Source of the DNA: a virus
IMG/VR virus record: IMGVR_UViG_3300022752_005671
Coordinates: 123,070 to 187,069 of that record
Reading direction: 5' to 3' (one strand)
DNA: 64,000 bases
The notes under the pieces are model-generated. The model was not told the origin of the DNA. It searched no databases and saw nothing but the letters and a program-made list of their open reading frames with translations. Of this stretch, positions 63,459 to 64,000 are shown piece by piece. A program made the translations under genes and the position numbers. How positions within the stretch are numbered: position 1 is the stretch's first letter; each line of letters starts with the position of its first letter.

Positions 63459-64000
63459 ATGCGTCAAGTATTAATAACAGAATCATCATTAAGAGAATTA
63501 CTAAAAGAAATGATGGATTCAGAATCCCCAATTAATGTAAATCCAGTCGTGGATCCTTCAGCTGCGGAAACAGATCCTTCAAATATAAATTTTTTGCCAT
63601 CAAATAAGGCAGAACTTATGTCTGCTCTTAGGGTTTTAGTAAATTCAATCGATGATGAAGTTGCAGCCGACATCTACGTCACTGTTCAAGACGCTATGAA
63701 AGAAAAGGAAGACGAAATGAAGAACTCAAATGTTGAAGAATCAATCCGCACTATTGTTAGAAAAATGCTATTAGAAGCACAAAATGATCTTGAAGATGAA
63801 GATGTTCCTATGCCTCCTGTGAAAAAAATACCAGCAGGGGTTCATGGTTCAGAATACATGCAAAGATTTGAAAAAGCAAAGAGCGGACTACAAAAAACTC
63901 TTTCTACTTTGAGAGACGATGAAGAATTTGTTAGCTCAGATGAACCAGAAGAAGGTCGTTCTCGCAAAAATGTAATGATGTCTGACGTCGGCGGAGCGTC
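63459..64000 (+). CDS. Leader-family protein (3' end outside window)
   Basis: At least 180 residues, open to the right edge. The leader is RQVLITESSLRELLKEMMDSE. A second leader-like helix, NVEESIRTIVRKMLLEAQ, occurs at about residue 88-105. The rest is acidic, with DDEEFVSSDEPEEG near the end. The start was chosen at ATG 63459, since no nearer upstream start is visible; no clear ribosome site. Function unknown. Confidence 0.65.
   Translation, partial: MRQVLITESSLRELLKEMMDSESPINVNPVVDPSAAETDPSNINFLPSNKAELMSALRVLVNSIDDEVAADIYVTVQDAMKEKEDEMKNSNVEESIRTIVRKMLLEAQNDLEDEDVPMPPVKKIPAGVHGSEYMQRFEKAKSGLQKTLSTLRDDEEFVSSDEPEEGRSRKNVMMSDVGGA

Noticed and set aside
1-64000. T4-type late promoter (TATAAATA)
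   Set aside because: No convincing copy was seen at the late gene starts by eye; two ATATTTATC stretches near 10267 and 63439 are too weak to call.
1-64000. tRNA genes, CRISPR arrays or insertion sequences
   Set aside because: Intergenic gaps are too short for most of these, and no cloverleaf, repeat-spacer pattern or transposase was found.

Overview
The window is a continuous stretch of an AT-rich, densely packed genome of a large contractile-tailed bacteriophage (Caudoviricetes, myovirus morphology). This is shown by tail sheath, tail tube, tape-measure and baseplate genes next to a full phage replication and nucleotide-metabolism set. Almost every gene lies on the + strand with overlaps or gaps of a few bases. 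No rRNA, tRNA, CRISPR array or host-like chromosomal gene was found, and there is no gene-free stretch over 300 bases. The host cannot be named from this sequence. A 1464-residue tape measure implies a tail of roughly 200 nm, and the gene content suggests a genome far larger than the window.

Layout. (1) 1-26072, virion tail module: three tandem tail sheath paralogues (the first cut by the window edge), a Vsr-like homing endonuclease on the - strand, tail tube, a T4 gp26-like protein overlapping a frame-shifted chaperone-like extension, the tape measure, and very large baseplate proteins. (2) 26145-36280, replication core: a short family A DNA polymerase, HD hydrolase, gp32-like SSB, RecA/UvsX recombinase, dUTPase, flap nuclease, DnaB/gp41-type helicase and a class II-like ribonucleotide reductase. 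(3) 36322-47369, accessory metabolism: ThyX, nucleotide kinase, all-alpha NTP pyrophosphatase, Hsp20, phosphoesterase, HNH nuclease, Dps-like ferritin, IMPDH/GMP reductase and an actin-like ATPase, interspersed with small proteins sharing one N-terminal leader. (4) 47475-52420, a bacterial-type replicative polymerase (PolIII alpha/DnaE) broken in two by a split intein that flanks a free-standing homing endonuclease. (5) 52430-59759, sugar and base-modification block: dNMP kinase-like protein, GT-B-like glycosyltransferase, two NAD-dependent sugar epimerases, a ThyA-fold enzyme carrying the dCMP-hydroxymethylase-type Asp, thymidine kinase and dCMP deaminase. (6) 59788-64000, leader-bearing proteins, a superoxide-dismutase-like protein and a run of small membrane or coiled-coil proteins that may be lysis related.

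How it fits together. Module 2 plus DnaE make the replisome. RNR, dUTPase, ThyX, TK, dCMP deaminase and the kinases feed it with dNTPs. The NTP pyrophosphatase, ThyA-like enzyme, kinases, glycosyltransferase and epimerases together suggest that the phage makes glycosylated 5-hydroxymethylcytosine DNA; this is an inference. The most distinctive signals are the fractured dnaE with its split intein and endonuclease, the family of at least nine proteins sharing an N-terminal leader that looks like a capsid-targeting or prohead-protease signal, and the antioxidant pair (Dps-like and SOD-like) with intact metal-ligand spacing.
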